This document shows, in pieces, positions 35,395-47,474 of a stretch of 64,000 nucleotides of DNA. The DNA is taken from assembly GCF_021347895.1 (NCBI RefSeq), contig NC_067132.1, forward strand, positions 744,001 through 808,000, given 5' to 3'. Numbering within the stretch: the first letter of the stretch is position 1; each line of letters opens with the position of its first letter. Position numbers and translations under genes: made by a program. This DNA comes from Acanthochromis polyacanthus. Its lineage: Eukaryota > Chordata > Actinopteri > Pomacentridae. The notes below the pieces were generated by a model that saw only the letters and a list, made by a program, of their open reading frames with translations, did no database searches and was not told the origin of the DNA.

Positions 35395-35826
35395 TCAACT
35401 TCACTGGCTCCCTGTTCAGTCCCGCATCATATTCAAAACTCTCCTCCTTACTTTCAAAGCTCTCCACAATCTGGCCCCTCCGTACCTCAATGATCTTCTT
35501 ACCCCCTACTCACCCTCTTGCTCTCTCCGGTCCTCCAGCTCCAACCGACTCTCCATCCCTCAAATCAAACTCTCCACCGTGGGTGGGCGGTGTTTCAGTG
35601 CTGTTGCCCCGAAGCTCTGGAACTCACTCCCCCAATCCCTCCGTGATTGTCACTCCTTCTCTACTTTCAAATCTCTGCTCAAAACTCATCTTTTCAATAA
35701 TCATTTTGCCTCCTCCTCCTTGTAGCTTTGTTTTTGTTTTGTTGTTGTTCTCTCTGTGCATGTAAAGCAACCTTGGGTTTGTGAAAGGCGCTATATAAAT
35801 TGAACATTTATTATTATTATTATTAC
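35395..35826 (+). pseudogene. L2 LINE 3' end fragment
   Basis: The plus strand encodes, across frames, LHWLPV-like and [20 protein letters not shown], then KLWNSLPQSLRDC and FKSLLKTHLFNN, the conserved C-terminal end of L2-type ORF2. It then has the typical L2 tail GGCGCTATATAAATTGAAC and (TTA)n at 35810-35826. It is 5'-truncated and abuts the minus-strand L2 ORF1. Confidence 0.85.
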
Positions 35827-37214
35827 TTTCTCGGAAAAATGCTTTAAATCCACCATACCTGTCTGAATCCAGGCTTGATCAGTTCCCTTGGTTTGAAAAA
35901 GCAGGCAAGGGAAGCAAAATAAAGCACCTGCCTCACTGCATCCTGTCAGCCAAGACGTCTTCTCATACCAGGCCCGCGAAAAAGACCGCGTATATCTCCT
36001 CCCTCTGTCCTCCGACTGTTGGTAATTAAGACGTCTGGCCAGTCAGGTCCGAGCTCTTTCACTCTCAGTTTCTCCTGCAGTGTTCTCCTCTTGAACGGCG
36101 TTGTTTTCAGTGACTTCACTGAATTTTCTCTCCATTTTCTCGTTTTTTGGCTCTCTCTATGACTTGATAATCTTGCTTGCTAATTACTCCTACACTCTGC
36201 GCTGAACGTCACTTGCTTGGCGGTTTTAATTAAAGGCAAGCGGATGAACTAACCGCTCACTCTCAGCTGTCACCCCATGGCCGGTGGTGTGTAAAGCAAT
36301 CAGAGGGAGACAGCAGGGCGCGGTCAGCCTGCACCCTGCTGTCTCCTATCTCTTGTATTGAAGAGGAACGAACTGCGCATGTCAAAGTTATAACGAGAGT
36401 CAATGGAGAAAGATAAGTGCGCCCCCGTCCGGATATATGTCCACTATTAGTAATTGTAGACAACGTCGGACGTTTCTAATCTGACTTTTTATTACATTTT
36501 TACATTTACATTACATTTTAGTAACTCTCTATAGGCTCTATTATCCATGTTGCTTGTTAAAAACGTAGGATATATATGTCAATGTAATTTTAAAAATGTT
36601 TTATTAAATGGCTCAACTGAAATTTTCAAAATACAGCTTCACAAATCTCTTTTACACATATATTACTGGGGTCCCAAAAGAGATAGTAATCTAAACCCAA
36701 CTAACTAAAGCTGCCTGCTTGCACAAATGGCAAAATTATCTGCTAGATTATTGGTGTGTGCAGTTCCTTTGGTTATTTAACTCAGAATCCCCTTCCTTTT
36801 CAAAGTCATTGCAGACGTGCCAACCCTGCCATCATGAATTACTTCTAAGCATTCATTAAATGTGTCAGCTAGCTGAATCAGAGGGTGGCACCTCAGTGGT
36901 TTTCTTTGGGTAAATAGTAAATCAGTCTTCAGTAACAGAGGGTTGTATGAATCCATCAATGTAACATGCTCTTAGTTTACTTTGGATGTTGGATCGACAG
37001 TGAGTGAAAACGCCTCCCTGCAATGTTTTTAGTTTTTTTTTGTCGACTGTGGATTATAGTCTGTCCGACCATAAATCCTAACAACAACATCACTATCTGC
37101 GACAGTGCAGTAACTGCTGCCCTGCTCTGCCTGTTCCATTTGTGTATTCAAGCTTCACCTTTCACCTCACAACCTTACATCCTCCATGTTAGAGCTTGCT
37201 GGCCTCCATTAGGA
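35827..37214. other. No recognisable gene
   Basis: About 1.4 kb of mixed sequence without family resemblance. The short ORFs show no domain. Confidence 0.5.
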
Positions 37215-37221
37215 CAAGGGG

Positions 37222-37753
37222 CAGCCCGATCTCACGAGGATTCATGAAACTGTCACGTAAATTTTTGTTTCGGTTTCGTGCGCACCAACACGATTTCGTC
37301 ATGTTTTTCGTGCCGCTCACCACGAAATGCACACCAATGTATTTTAAACGGCGGACTTTTCGTGCCACTCAGAACGTATTTCAAAAGAATGGCTATATTA
37401 TATTTTTAATGTAAAACCGTGGCAAATCCAACGCTATATTTTGCATGACATCGTCCCTAAACATAACCCTAACCATAATCCTAACCATAAGCCGGTGGTA
37501 CACTTACCAATTTGCATAGGAATTTCAAGAATGTCCGGCGGCCGGCGGCCGCAAACGCGATCACACAAGCAGTATACGCCGATGGACAGCTTAGATCGTC
37601 ATGAATCCGCCGGTATAAACCACTTTCAGATGTGATTACCACAGCGAAAAACATTTCGTGGTGAGCGGCACGAAAAACATGACGAAATCGTTTTGGTGCG
37701 CACGAAACTAAAACTTACGTGACAGTTTCACGAATCCCCGTGAGACCGGGTTG
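37222..37753 (+). mobile_element. Miniature inverted-repeat element with 7-bp duplication, copy C (532 bp)
   Basis: Starts CAGCCCGATCTCACGAGG, ends CCGTGAGACCGGGTTG, and is flanked by the perfect 7-bp duplication CAAGGGG (37215-37221 and 37754-37760). It is nearly identical to copies A and B over the arms, with a shorter CCCTAACCATAA tract. Confidence 0.94.
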
Positions 37754-37788
37754 CAAGGGGACAATAATAGTAAATGTCCCCATGATCA

Positions 37789-37790
<2 letters not shown>

Positions 37791-37841
<51 letters not shown>
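37791..37841. repeat. (CA)n microsatellite
   Basis: About 25 uninterrupted CA units. Confidence 0.97.
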
Positions 37842-39110
37842 CAAGCCACTAAATGCCTCTGATGGATAGGTGTGGGAGGGCTGCCTCATTTCTCTCCTGG
37901 ACCATAAAGGGCTGCTCAGTCATTCTCAGCAGCCCACTGGTCAAAGAGCCATCTATCTCACCTCCACCCTGCCATAAATCTGGCTGCTTCTTTAGCCAGT
38001 CTTCTGCCTTATTCTAGCTGTTTGTCTACCTGCCACTATCACCATCTCTTTGTCTCTTTTTTCTTCCTTTAAATGTGTCTCTTTGTGTTGCTCTACTCTA
38101 CCTGCTTGCCAGCTTGATCAGCAGAGATTCGAAAAAGATTTTGTAATATAAATAGTCTATTTACAATGTAAAAATACAGTCAACCAATGTCAATGATACT
38201 GGGTAGTTGGGCTGCACATACAAGAGTTTTACATACACAGATATTCTATGAGAGCAGGGAAGCTCTAGAGATTAAATCAGTGCTTTTGGTTAAGTTGAAT
38301 CCCATTGCATGCCTCTGAAAAGACAATGCAATTATGACAGGCTCATTTTCTCAGTTTTGGCTGTCATTCAAGTCCAGCTCCCAAGGCTAAACTTTTTAGA
38401 ATAGAATAGAATCACGTTATTCAGTCAAATTTTAAGTCTTTAGCAAGTAATTATGCCGTCCAAATGGAATTCAGTTTCAATAACAAAGGAATAATCCAAT
38501 AAATTTACACAAATTATCAACGCTTTTTAAAATTTACATTTTTTTTGTCAGTACAAGTTTATCAAACCAAGTGTGATTGTGATGACCATGGTTTAATCAT
38601 AATGAAAAATAATCCATAGTTTTAGAAATAGTTCAAAATGAGCACCAACTCATCTACTGGGAGATGCTGTGCTTTTAAAGCAACACATGAGTAATATTGA
38701 TGTAATGATATATAGTAGTATAACTGTCACATGGGACATAGGACTTACCATTATACATACAGAACTTTTACTTGTAATGGAGATTAAAAACAATATTTTA
38801 GCTGAGGTTCAGAAGCAGGACCACACCTCAATCACCCTGCCTCCTTTTTTCCCCTTTTTCTTCTCTCTCTTCTTTTTTTTTTGTGTGCAAGTCCGCTCAA
38901 AAATGACACCAACCAACCATGGTGTCATTGCTTAAGCTTCATGTGCAATTTTTTTTCTTCTTTGTGACTGTGACCATCACCTGTCCTCATGGCAAATTAA
39001 CCTATCATGTTTATTTCAAGCTATTTCCTACATTATGCCATTGAGGGCTGTGCACACCCAAGTGAAACATAAAACAAACACAGGACAGACAGAAAGGTGA
39101 GGCATAGACA
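37842..39110. other. No recognisable gene; one LINE-tail-like patch
   Basis: Non-coding. AGAATAGAATAGAATCACGT at 38398-38417 resembles the short-repeat tail of Rex1-type LINEs on the minus strand, but no coding sequence follows it. Confidence 0.45.
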
Positions 39111-39124
39111 GTGTTCTAAGAGAA

Positions 39125-41555
39125 AAGGTGCATTTTATTTGTTTGTGCTCTTTAATTTACACCTTAAAACCATTTACAAATCTAAGACCCTTCACAAACA
39201 CCAGATACGACAAAATCCCAACTGGATCAATCATGAAAATGTCAGGAGACCACAAGAAGGATAGATAAAGCAGAGTGAGATCCACAGACACTAACCCAGC
39301 AACCTCCACTGACTCAGCGACCGGGGGAACAAACTCTATTGAGTTTTGGTAAGTGCCGGTGTGGTGGGTCTGGCATGCATGCAAACCTCCACCAAAAGGA
39401 GGGAGCTGTCTCCTCCAGCCCAAGGAGGTCCACACAGCCCCCCCGCAGGAGCCACCGAGCGGAGAGCCAGCCTCGGAGCCCGGAGCGACCCCCGCCGACA
39501 CAGCCAGAGCCCCAAGGCCCGCGCAGCAGAACGAGCCATAGCAGACCCCCACGGCGCCCCACCGGCCCACAGCCCCACCTCCCCCACAACCCGACTGCCC
39601 CCCCACCCCCCGCCACCCACCCACACCAACCCCCCTCCCCCACCATGCTGCCCCCCACAACCCACCCCCAACACCCTGGCCACCCAGAGAGATGTGATCC
39701 TGAGGGAGGGAGGGAGGGAGAGGAAAGAGCACCAGGGGAGGCACAACAACCCGGGCCCTCGGGCCCGGCAGGGAGAAGCCCCGAAGGTCACGCCAGTAAA
39801 CCTATTGTGATTTACCCTGTTACTGAGTTCACCAGTTCCCTGACTGGTGAACACTAGCCCTGCACCGTGAATGTGATCCACCCAAGTGTATATACAAGTC
39901 TGTGTGGTGCCTTAAGATTGGGGGTCGGTGAGGCAGAGCAGAGGGTAACGAACCCCCCCTCACTCTCCCTGCAAGCCCAAAATGTGAATGTGTATGTAGT
40001 GCGTTAAAATTGGGGGAAGAAGTGTCAGGGTGGGGGCATAGACGGGGGACCACAGTACAACATTGCACTGGGGCCTATCCCGTCTAATGACGACCCACCC
40101 CATAACCACCCATTCCCCAGGTAGTGTGGTGCATTAAAAATGGAGGGGAATTGTGGAGTAGGAATAGTACATTTCCACTCCCCCCAAGGGATGTGTTGTG
40201 TGCCCTGTGTGTATATTTACAAGGTGTATTGTGCGAAGCTAGTGAAGTGATTAAGAGGAGCGATCACCCAGCCAGGCGTCCCCCCATACACCCCCCCCCC
40301 CCCCCCCAGCTCCGGCACCCCAGCGGGCAGACGGCGCGGCAGGGCGAGGATCACTCTCCCCGTCCCCAAAGCCCGTCCAGGATGTCGGGAGGGCGAACAT
40401 TGAATTGGAGTGGGCTAGGCCAGAACACCCCGGCGCACCGCACCTGGTCCCCCTCCCCTCCCCCCCCCTCCAAAGCCCCCCACCCCATCCCACACCCGCC
40501 CTCCCATCCCACACCCACCCCCCACCCCACCCCCCGGGGGGAGGGCAGAAGGCAGGAGAAGGAGGGGGAGGAGGAAACGACAAGAAAGGAGAGGACAGGC
40601 AGCAGAGCGGGAGGATGAGGGGGAGGGAGGAGGTAGGGGGTGAGGGAGAGGGGACAAGGAGGCGGAGGAAGACGGGAGGAGGGAGGCGAGGGGGGAAAGA
40701 AGGCAAGGAGTAGGAGGGGGAGAGGAGAGGGTACCACGGGGCACCCAGAGACCCACCAGACCGGAACCACAACCGCTAGCCGAAGAGCAACAGGCCATGC
40801 CGGAACAGCGCCGCCCCGAGCCCCACAGGCAACACCCCCACACAGCACCCGCCGCGGGGGTGTTGGCACCGGGAGACGGCCGAGACGCAGCGTGACCCAG
40901 CAGAGACCCGAGGGACAGCGCCCGATCCAGATGGCCACCAGGCCGCCGCAGACGCCAGGAACCACGGGAGGCCAACGACACCACACAAAGTGGCCACCCC
41001 CATGAAGAAAACACGACAGGCGGCCCAGCCCGAACGGGCGCCAGACCCAGATGACCGCCGGGCCGCCACCCACGACGTTTTTAGTTGCAAATGGTGACCC
41101 GGCGGACGCCCAAACCAGGCGCCCGACCGAGCTGAACCGCCCACCACGCCCCCCCAGGGAAGCAGCCACCCCGCATGACGCCACCAGCCCCCCACGACCC
41201 CCGGCGCCCGCGGCAACCCGGCGACCGCCCAAACCGAGCGCCGCCCGGGGAGCAAGGCCAACCATGTCAAGCCAGAGGGGACAGCACCTGGAAAATTAGC
41301 CAAGCATGCAGTGACACCAAGCTAGCCATTCATGCATATAGAGAGAGAATCCTGAGGAGTTGATGACTGTAAGTTGTCGTCGATACGGCCCGCTTGGTCC
41401 TGCTGACAGCGACTGGGTTCCTAACTGAAGACAATCATTAGTTACACAGTGCCAACATACATAAGCAGCAACATATATTGGGGTGATGTGGTGGCTCTCG
41501 CTAACAGGCAGAGTCAGGTTACCAGGTTTAAGTTAAGGGAGTTAACGTACGGTGA
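39125..41555 (-). other. G-rich 3' UTR of the L1-like LINE
   Basis: Extremely biased sequence: C-rich on the plus strand (runs of C at 40290-40308, 40450-40470 and 40510-40540), so G-rich in the LINE sense strand, with AG-rich blocks at 40540-40740. Large overlapping ORFs in several frames (Pro/Arg-rich or Gly/Trp-rich) have no domain and follow the base bias. The part nearest 39120-39330 is normal in composition and probably the terminal UTR. Many G-runs could form quadruplexes in the transcript. Confidence 0.6.
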
Positions 41556-42674
41556 CTATGTTTGTATAAAATTTAACAACTGATTTTTATTTGAAGCAGA
41601 GATTTTCTCCATTGAAATGTGATTTATTAGGAGGTTCAACCAGAGGTTGATGTTCAGAGACTGCTTATTTTTCCAGTTAACAAGGATTGTTTTTTTGGTG
41701 ATGGCGAGGGCTACAAGTAAGGATTGAGATTGTTTGCGTGGTAGGTCCGTTGTTGTTAAGTCGCCGAGTAGACACAGACTTGGAGATAAAGGAATCCTGC
41801 AGTTTAAGATTGCGGAAAGCTTTCCTGAGACGTTGGTCCAGAAATTTTTTACGGGGGTGCACAGCCATAGTGCATGAAAATAAGTATCAGCAGTGTTCTG
41901 GGAGCCCTGGAGACAGATGTCGGAGTCGGAGAATATGATTTTGTTCATCATATATTGAGTAATGTGTGTTCTATGGAGGATTTTGTATTGGATGAGTTGT
42001 AAGTTTGTGTGTTTTGTCATTTTAAATGCATTATCACAAATTTGAGTCCAGAAGTCTGGTTCAGGGGATATAGATAAGTCTGACTCCCATTTAGAGATGG
42101 GTAAATGTATTGTATCAGTGCTTAAGAGTAACTTATATATTTTAGAGAGGGTTTTAGTTGTTGTCGGAGAAAGCTTTATGATTGCTTCAGCTAATGCCGG
42201 CGGCTGGAGCATGCTTAGAAGTGTTGGGCTTCTTTTCTTAATATTTTTAACTTGTAGATAATGTAAAAAATTCCCATTTTTTGTTTTGTATTTTTGAAGG
42301 AAGTTTGTATATGACATGAACATATCTGAAAAGAGGTGGTGGAGATGTGTGATTCCATTCTGCTCCCAAACAGCTAAATGGAGCGGCTGATTGTTAACCT
42401 GAAAATCAGGGTTGTACCAAATGGGAGAAAACTTACAGGGCTCCAATTTAGAGTTTGTAATTTCTAATGCCTTCCACCAAGCGGTCAAGGTGGAGGAAAT
42501 CATTGGGTTTTTAAAACAGTTATGTCGTTTGATGGATGTTGTAATAAAGAGTATGTTTGAAAGTCTGATGCTATTGCAATCCTTCTGTTCTAATTCTAAC
42601 CAACAGTTGGCATCTCCGTTAGGTTGCGTCCATAGAATAAGATATTGTAGCTGGTTAGCTAAATAACAATGCAT
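41556..42674 (-). pseudogene. L1-like ORF2 C-terminal region
   Basis: This 372-codon minus-strand frame downstream of the reverse transcriptase has motifs seen in L1/Tx1 ORF2 C-termini: QLQYLILWTQPNGDANCWLE, NLQLIQYKILHRTHITQYMM (a Lys-Ile-Leu-His-Arg block), a cysteine/His patch CLQGSQNTADTYFHALWLCT, and FWTNVSGKLS. It is open throughout but separated from the reverse transcriptase frame by a break near 42690. It ends at 41556. Confidence 0.85.
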
Positions 42675-42705
42675 AAAATTTGGTGCTTCTGGACCTCCTT
42701 CAGAT

Positions 42706-43653
42706 TTACTTTTCTGAAGAGTAGATAGACTTATTTTTGCTTTTTTTATTATTCCAGTAGAATTTTGTGATAGCCGAGTCCAGCGACCGGAACCAGTTGG
42801 ACATTGGTTTGAATGGAATCATTGCAAAGAAGTAATTTATTTTCGGTAGGATTTTCATTTTAATAGTAGCTATTCGTCCCATAAGAGATATAGGGAGATT
42901 GTTCCAGCACTGTAGGTCACTGGTGATGTTATCCAGTAGTGGGGCAAAATTTAAGTGAGTTAATTCAGATAATTTAGGTGAAATCTTTATGCATAAGTAT
43001 TTTAAGTTGCCTGTAGGGAAAGAGTAGTGAGGGTCCTGGTCTGCAGGGTTCCATGAATTTTCTGTGATCGGAAGTAATGTTGATTTTGTCCAATTTATGG
43101 AATAATCTGATAACTCTGAAAATTTAGTTATTAAATTAAATACTTCCCTTAATGAGGTAGCCGGTTCTTCTAAATAAAGTAATATATCATCTGCGTATAA
43201 GTTAATTTTATGTTCTGTTGCCCCAGAGCGGATTCCTTGGATCCTGACATCCTGGCGCACAGCTGTTGCCAACGGCTCAATGAATATCGCAAATAATAGA
43301 GGAGAGAGTGGGCAGCCCTGTCTGGTGCCTCTCTGTAAGGTGAAGGTCTTTGAGGTGATTCCATTAGTGGTGACAGTAGCTTTGGGAGAATCATATAGTG
43401 CAGATACCCAGTGAATAAATGACTCTCCAAAGCCAAGTTTATTTAGAGCAGCAAAGAGGTAGGACCAGTTAACTTTGTCAAAGGCTTTTTCTGCATCCAA
43501 CGATATAATAACTGCCTTTTTGTCCTGCCGTTGTGACATGTTAATCAAATTTAAGATCCTTCTAATGTTGTTGGTAGAATGTCGACCTTTAATAAAGCCA
43601 GTTTGATCATTATGAATAATTGTTGAAATTACTGTCTCTAGTCTAGATGCCAA
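42706..43653 (-). pseudogene. L1-like ORF2 reverse transcriptase
   Basis: This 315-codon minus-strand frame holds the reverse transcriptase core in order: NDQTGFIKGRHSTNNIRRIL, ISLDAEKAFDKVNWSYLF (catalytic Asp), GTRQGCPLSPLLFAIFIEPL, the catalytic INLYADDILLYLEEPA, INWTKSTLLPI and LMGRIATIKMKILPKINYFF. Upstream and downstream frames are shifted. The three catalytic Asp residues are intact. Confidence 0.92.
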
Positions 43654-43802
43654 GGCCTTTTAAATAATTTTTATGTCGGTGTTAATTAGTGATATCGGGT
43701 GGGAGCTTGACGGAAGGGTTGGGTCTTTATCTGACTTTAAAAGTTTAATTGCTGCTGTGTTCATGTGAGACCATATGTGACCGTTGGTTTTAATTTCTGT
43801 TA

Positions 43803-44465
43803 CTAATCTAAAAACAGTGGAGCCAGCATTGACCAGAAGTGCTTCAGAAATTCGGCCGGAAAACCGTCCGGGCCTGGTGCCTTACCATTAGGCATACTGT
43901 CTAGAGCACTGGACAGCTCATTTATGGACAGTGGGGCATCTAGAATATTTTTATGTTCACTAGATAACTGAGGCATATTTAAGCTACTGAGAAATGCCTC
44001 AATATGCTCAGGGTTGGGTTTGTTATTTTCTGAATACAGATTCCAATAATAAGTGTAAAAAATATGATTAATTTCTTCTGGTGATTGCGTATACTCACCA
44101 GTTGTCCCTTTTATCGCTGTTATGAGGGATTTTTCCTGATTGCGTTGGAGTTGGTTTGCAAGAAATTTACCTGATTTGTTATTGTGCTCAAAGTTGTTGT
44201 ATCTCAGTTGTTGTATTATGAACTCGGTCCTTTTGGAAAACATATCATCTAGCTGTATTTTTGTATTTTGTAATTCAGTCCATATCTGATTGTTTGGGTT
44301 TGTTGTATATTCATCAGTTAGTTGTTTAATTTTATCTTCCAGATCTTTTTCTAATTTTCGATCTTGTTTCTTTTTATAAGATGAATATGAAATAATTTTA
44401 CCTCTAAGTACTGCTTTCCCTGCTTCCCAGAGTAAAGATGGAGATGAGTTTGGGGAATCATTCAT
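43803..44465 (-). pseudogene. L1-like ORF2 linker between endonuclease and reverse transcriptase
   Basis: This 220-codon frame is rich in charged helices (YSSYKKKQDRKLEKDLEDKI), then has LEAFLSSLNMPQLS-like and ELSSALDSMPNGKAPGPDGF. The last is the 'GKAPGPDG' block that begins the fingers of L1-type reverse transcriptases. A stop at the 3' side and a frame change separate it from 43653. Confidence 0.85.
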
Positions 44466-44652
44466 TTCCAGATAGTCTGTCCACTCTCTCCTTATGATCT
44501 TATCGAACTCTTCATCTTTTAACAGTGAGATGTTAAAACGCCATGTCGGAGGTGGTTTAAAGGTGAAGTCAATTTGTAAGGAGAGGGAGACTGGTGCATG
44601 GTCGCTGACAATAATGGGATGTATTCTTGTTGAAATTTTCTCAGCAATAGAA

Positions 44653-45240
44653 TTATTTGTAAGAAAAAATCAATTCTTGAAAATGATCGATGCACCGAGG
44701 AATGGAAGGTAAATTCCTTCTTGGTTGGATTTTTAGTCTCCAGCTGTCGCCAAGGCAAAAATCATCCATATATTCCTCTATTACTTTGGCAGATTGTGAT
44801 TGCCTTGTACGTGTTGTATTATTGGAGTGATCTACTAATGGATTTAGGACTGTGTTGAAGTCTCCTCCAATGATAACAGTTGAATTTGCTGTTAAATCAG
44901 ATAGTTGAGAGAAAAATGAATGAAAAAAGGCCGGATCATCATTATTAGGGGCGTACAAATTCCCAATAGTATATTCTTTATTGAATATAGTTGCCTGAAT
45001 AATAATGTATCTGCCTTCTGAGTCAACTATTATGTCATTTAAAGTGAAAAGTAGCCTCTTATGAATAAGTATAGAGACTCCTCTTTGTCTACTGTTATAA
45101 GAGGCAGAATAAACTTGATTGAAATTCATGCCAATAAGTAATTTTTCTTCAGATTTTTGTAAGTGGGTTTCTTGTAGGAGACAAATGTCTGCTTTTAATT
45201 TTGAAAAATGGTCTAGAATTTTTGTTCTTTTGGCCTGTGA
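44653..45240 (-). pseudogene. L1-like endonuclease, N-terminally truncated
   Basis: The minus-strand frame begins within the endonuclease (KRTKILDHFSKLKADICLLQ, then ETHL with the catalytic Glu). It continues with GVSILIHKRLLF, YTIGNLYAPNNDDPAFF and STVIIGGDFNTVLNP with Asp/Asn, then decays by frameshift before the SDH box. Codons upstream of about 45240 do not fit the family and mark the truncation point. Confidence 0.85.
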
Positions 45241-45249
45241 GCGAGTGCC

Positions 45250-45475
45250 ACACACATTCTACGAGACCAGAGTTAGTTTATGCAGAGGCCTTTGCTTTTA
45301 CAACTGCACTAGTTCCAGTTGTTACACACATAAATGCATTGTAAGGTACTTTGCAGGTACAGCCAGGAGTACACCACTGTGCAATATCCTCTAAATGCCA
45401 CCTCTCAAAAATGGTATTACTTCCAAGTACAACCGTAGGATATTAAAAAATACAGATACTGCAGTAGGAACTAAA
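45250..45475. other. Short unassigned spacer
   Basis: No feature recognised between the truncated LINE and the LTR-like segment. Confidence 0.4.
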
Positions 45476-45480
45476 GTCAT

Positions 45481-46000
45481 TGTCAGGATCCCTGCCTGGC
45501 CCTTCTTATGTCTCCCACTCTTTCGCTCCCTCACTCATTCTCTCTCTGTCCAACTCCTGTCATTTCCTCCTGCCTACAACCTGCTTGACTGCATCAATTG
45601 GATACAGTTGCAGGGATCAGCTCACCTGCTCCTTATTACCTCTGTCAATAAAAGCCCAGTTCATTCTTCCACTCACTGCCAGACCATAGACTCATTCCTC
45701 TTATTCCTGCCAATGCTCGACCTGTCTCCAGCCTGCTTCCTTCAAGCCACTCCTGTCTGACCGCTTCTGTATCAGCGACACACTCATCCACAGCCAGCAT
45801 TCACTGCAACTGGCTCCTGACCTGTCATTTGTCAGCTTTGCCCGAGCTGCTGCCTGCTGCCTGTCCTTCACTGGTGTCACACTCACCGTCCCGATCCTGC
45901 CTTTGCCTGTCACCGGCCCCGTTCTGGCTTTTCACCAGCCTTCGCTAGCTCCAGCTCCTCTCATTGGACCTGGATTCTCCAAGCCTGCCTGCCCCTTCAG
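45481..46000 (+). mobile_element. LTR-like fragment with unclear 3' end
   Basis: TGTCAGGATCCCTGCCTGG at 45481 follows GTCAT and resembles the start of the 10637 LTR family. An AATAAA is at 45646. A GTCAT also occurs at 45824-45828 after CTCCTGACCT, but the expected CTGACA end is absent, and similar C+T-rich sequence runs on to about 46000. The boundary is not established. Confidence 0.35.
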
Positions 46001-46319
46001 CTTAGTTCCCTCGGCTCATGAGTTATATGTCTGTACATTTACAGAACCCAACTGAATTAACATTAATATCCAAAGCACAATGAGTGGCTCATTCAGGTAT
46101 GTATACATTTGTTTCAGTGATCACTCAGTATATTCACTTGTGATGCATTGAATTTCTACCATTTTTTTGATTGTTCATCAGCAGAAGGATCCTGTTTGTC
46201 TAAAGTGATGCTCAAACAATAAGGCAATAAAATTTATGTGAGGTCCCTAAGCCTCAACCTCTGTTTAACTGACAATCCTTCTCCTCTCCTTTCCCTCTCA
46301 CCCTCTCAGTGAGGATGAT

Positions 46320-46605
46320 TGGGTGTGTGTGTGTGTGTGTGTGGGCTTGTTCATCTATACCGGTGGGGACGTCAACCTGACAATTTGCTATATCGGTGGG
46401 GACTCGTCTTATGGTGGGGACCTAAAATGAGATCCCTACGGGTGGCAACAGCGTTTTATTGGCCATGTTGTTGTTACTAAAAAATGTAAAAGTGCAAAAA
46501 TGTTTCTTTAGGGTTAGGCATTATTTTGGTGATGGTTACGGTTAGGGTTAGGGTAAGGGCTACATATGAATGGGAGTCAATAGTAAGTCCCCATAATGAT
46601 AGAAA

Positions 46606-46691
<86 letters not shown>

Positions 46692-47035
46692 CTCGTTTTC
46701 TTTACCCATGGGGACTCTGACCTGACAGTGTACATAAGCGGTGGGGTCAGACTTTTTAGTGGGGACCTAAAATCGAGTCCCCACCGGTAGACCCCTTCCA
46801 ATGGATAGAAAATGGCTTCCTGATATGCCCCATGCAATTTTCTCAAAAGTCCCCAAAATTGAAAATTTCCGGAGTTGTGGGTCAGGATGCGCTCATAGTG
46901 GTCACACACTGGTACTGCAAGCCCCCAGAAGTACCATGTTCCTGAAGTGTGTGTCAAAGTTCTCCACTCTTTTCTGCACCCTAGTGGCCAAATGTGGCAT
47001 TACAGTTTGAGTCCCCACGGGTGGGTGTGTAGTCA
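46320..47035. repeat. (TG)n-associated GTGGGGAC repeat, two related halves
   Basis: GTGTGTGTGTGTGGGCTTGT near 46333, then CGGTGGGGAC, GTGGGGACTC and GTGGGGACCTAAAATGAGA. After the central (TG)n the same words recur: GGGGACTCTGACCTGACAGT, GTGGGGACCTAAAATCGAG and GAGTCCCCAC near 46774 and 47009. The central GGTTAGGGTTAGGGTAAGGG patch (46540-46560) is typical of this fish repeat and is not a telomere. Confidence 0.65.
46608..46690. repeat. (TG)n microsatellite
   Basis: About 41 uninterrupted TG units, the longest in the window. Confidence 0.97.
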
Positions 47036-47474
47036 TTCATAAATTGTTGGTGTGAAACGTGGTATTACAGTTTACTTAATGGCCCTAAATTTGTATTTTA
47101 ATAGAAAGATGAGTGATTATTAATTACATTTTAAGAACCAAAATATTTGTTTCATTTAGAGAAAGTTATTCTTTACTTACTTTATTTAAATAAAGTCATT
47201 TCTGTAGCTTTTTTTGTCTGTAATCACATCTGACATGGACTGCTGAAGTTATAAATAGGCATAAATGAATAAATAATTCAAGTTCGATCTTTTTGGCTGT
47301 GTGAATCCAATATGATTAAAAAAAACTTGGAAGTTCATTAAGTTTTTTGTCACAGTTTTAGTGAGCTACATAGTTTAACTCTGCCCCTCATTTTCTGGAC
47401 ATGTAACTTTATGTAAATTTTTTGTCCAGGTAGAAAAAAAGCTAGGTGGCGTTCTTTTAGTTAACTACCTGCTA

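Larger units (their letters stand above)
39120..45245 (-). mobile_element. L1/Tx1-like LINE, 5'-truncated (about 6.1 kb)
   Basis: The minus-strand order is endonuclease (44653-45240), linker (43803-44465), reverse transcriptase (42706-43653), C-terminal domain (41556-42674) and a long G-rich 3' UTR (39125-41555) ending near an AATAAA (about 39134). The 5' truncation falls at the N-terminus of the endonuclease, so ORF1 is absent. Motifs (YADDILLY, GTRQGCPLSPLLF) fit the L1/Tx1 group known in fish. The 3' UTR extent is inferred from continuity and the polyadenylation signal. Confidence 0.82.

Noticed and set aside
39153..41363. Many overlapping long ORFs on both strands
   Set aside because: They follow the extreme C/G bias of the LINE 3' UTR, overlap each other in several frames and show no domain.
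46536..46560. GGTTAGGGTTAGGG as telomeric DNA
   Set aside because: Short and embedded in the GTGGGGAC repeat; no extended array.
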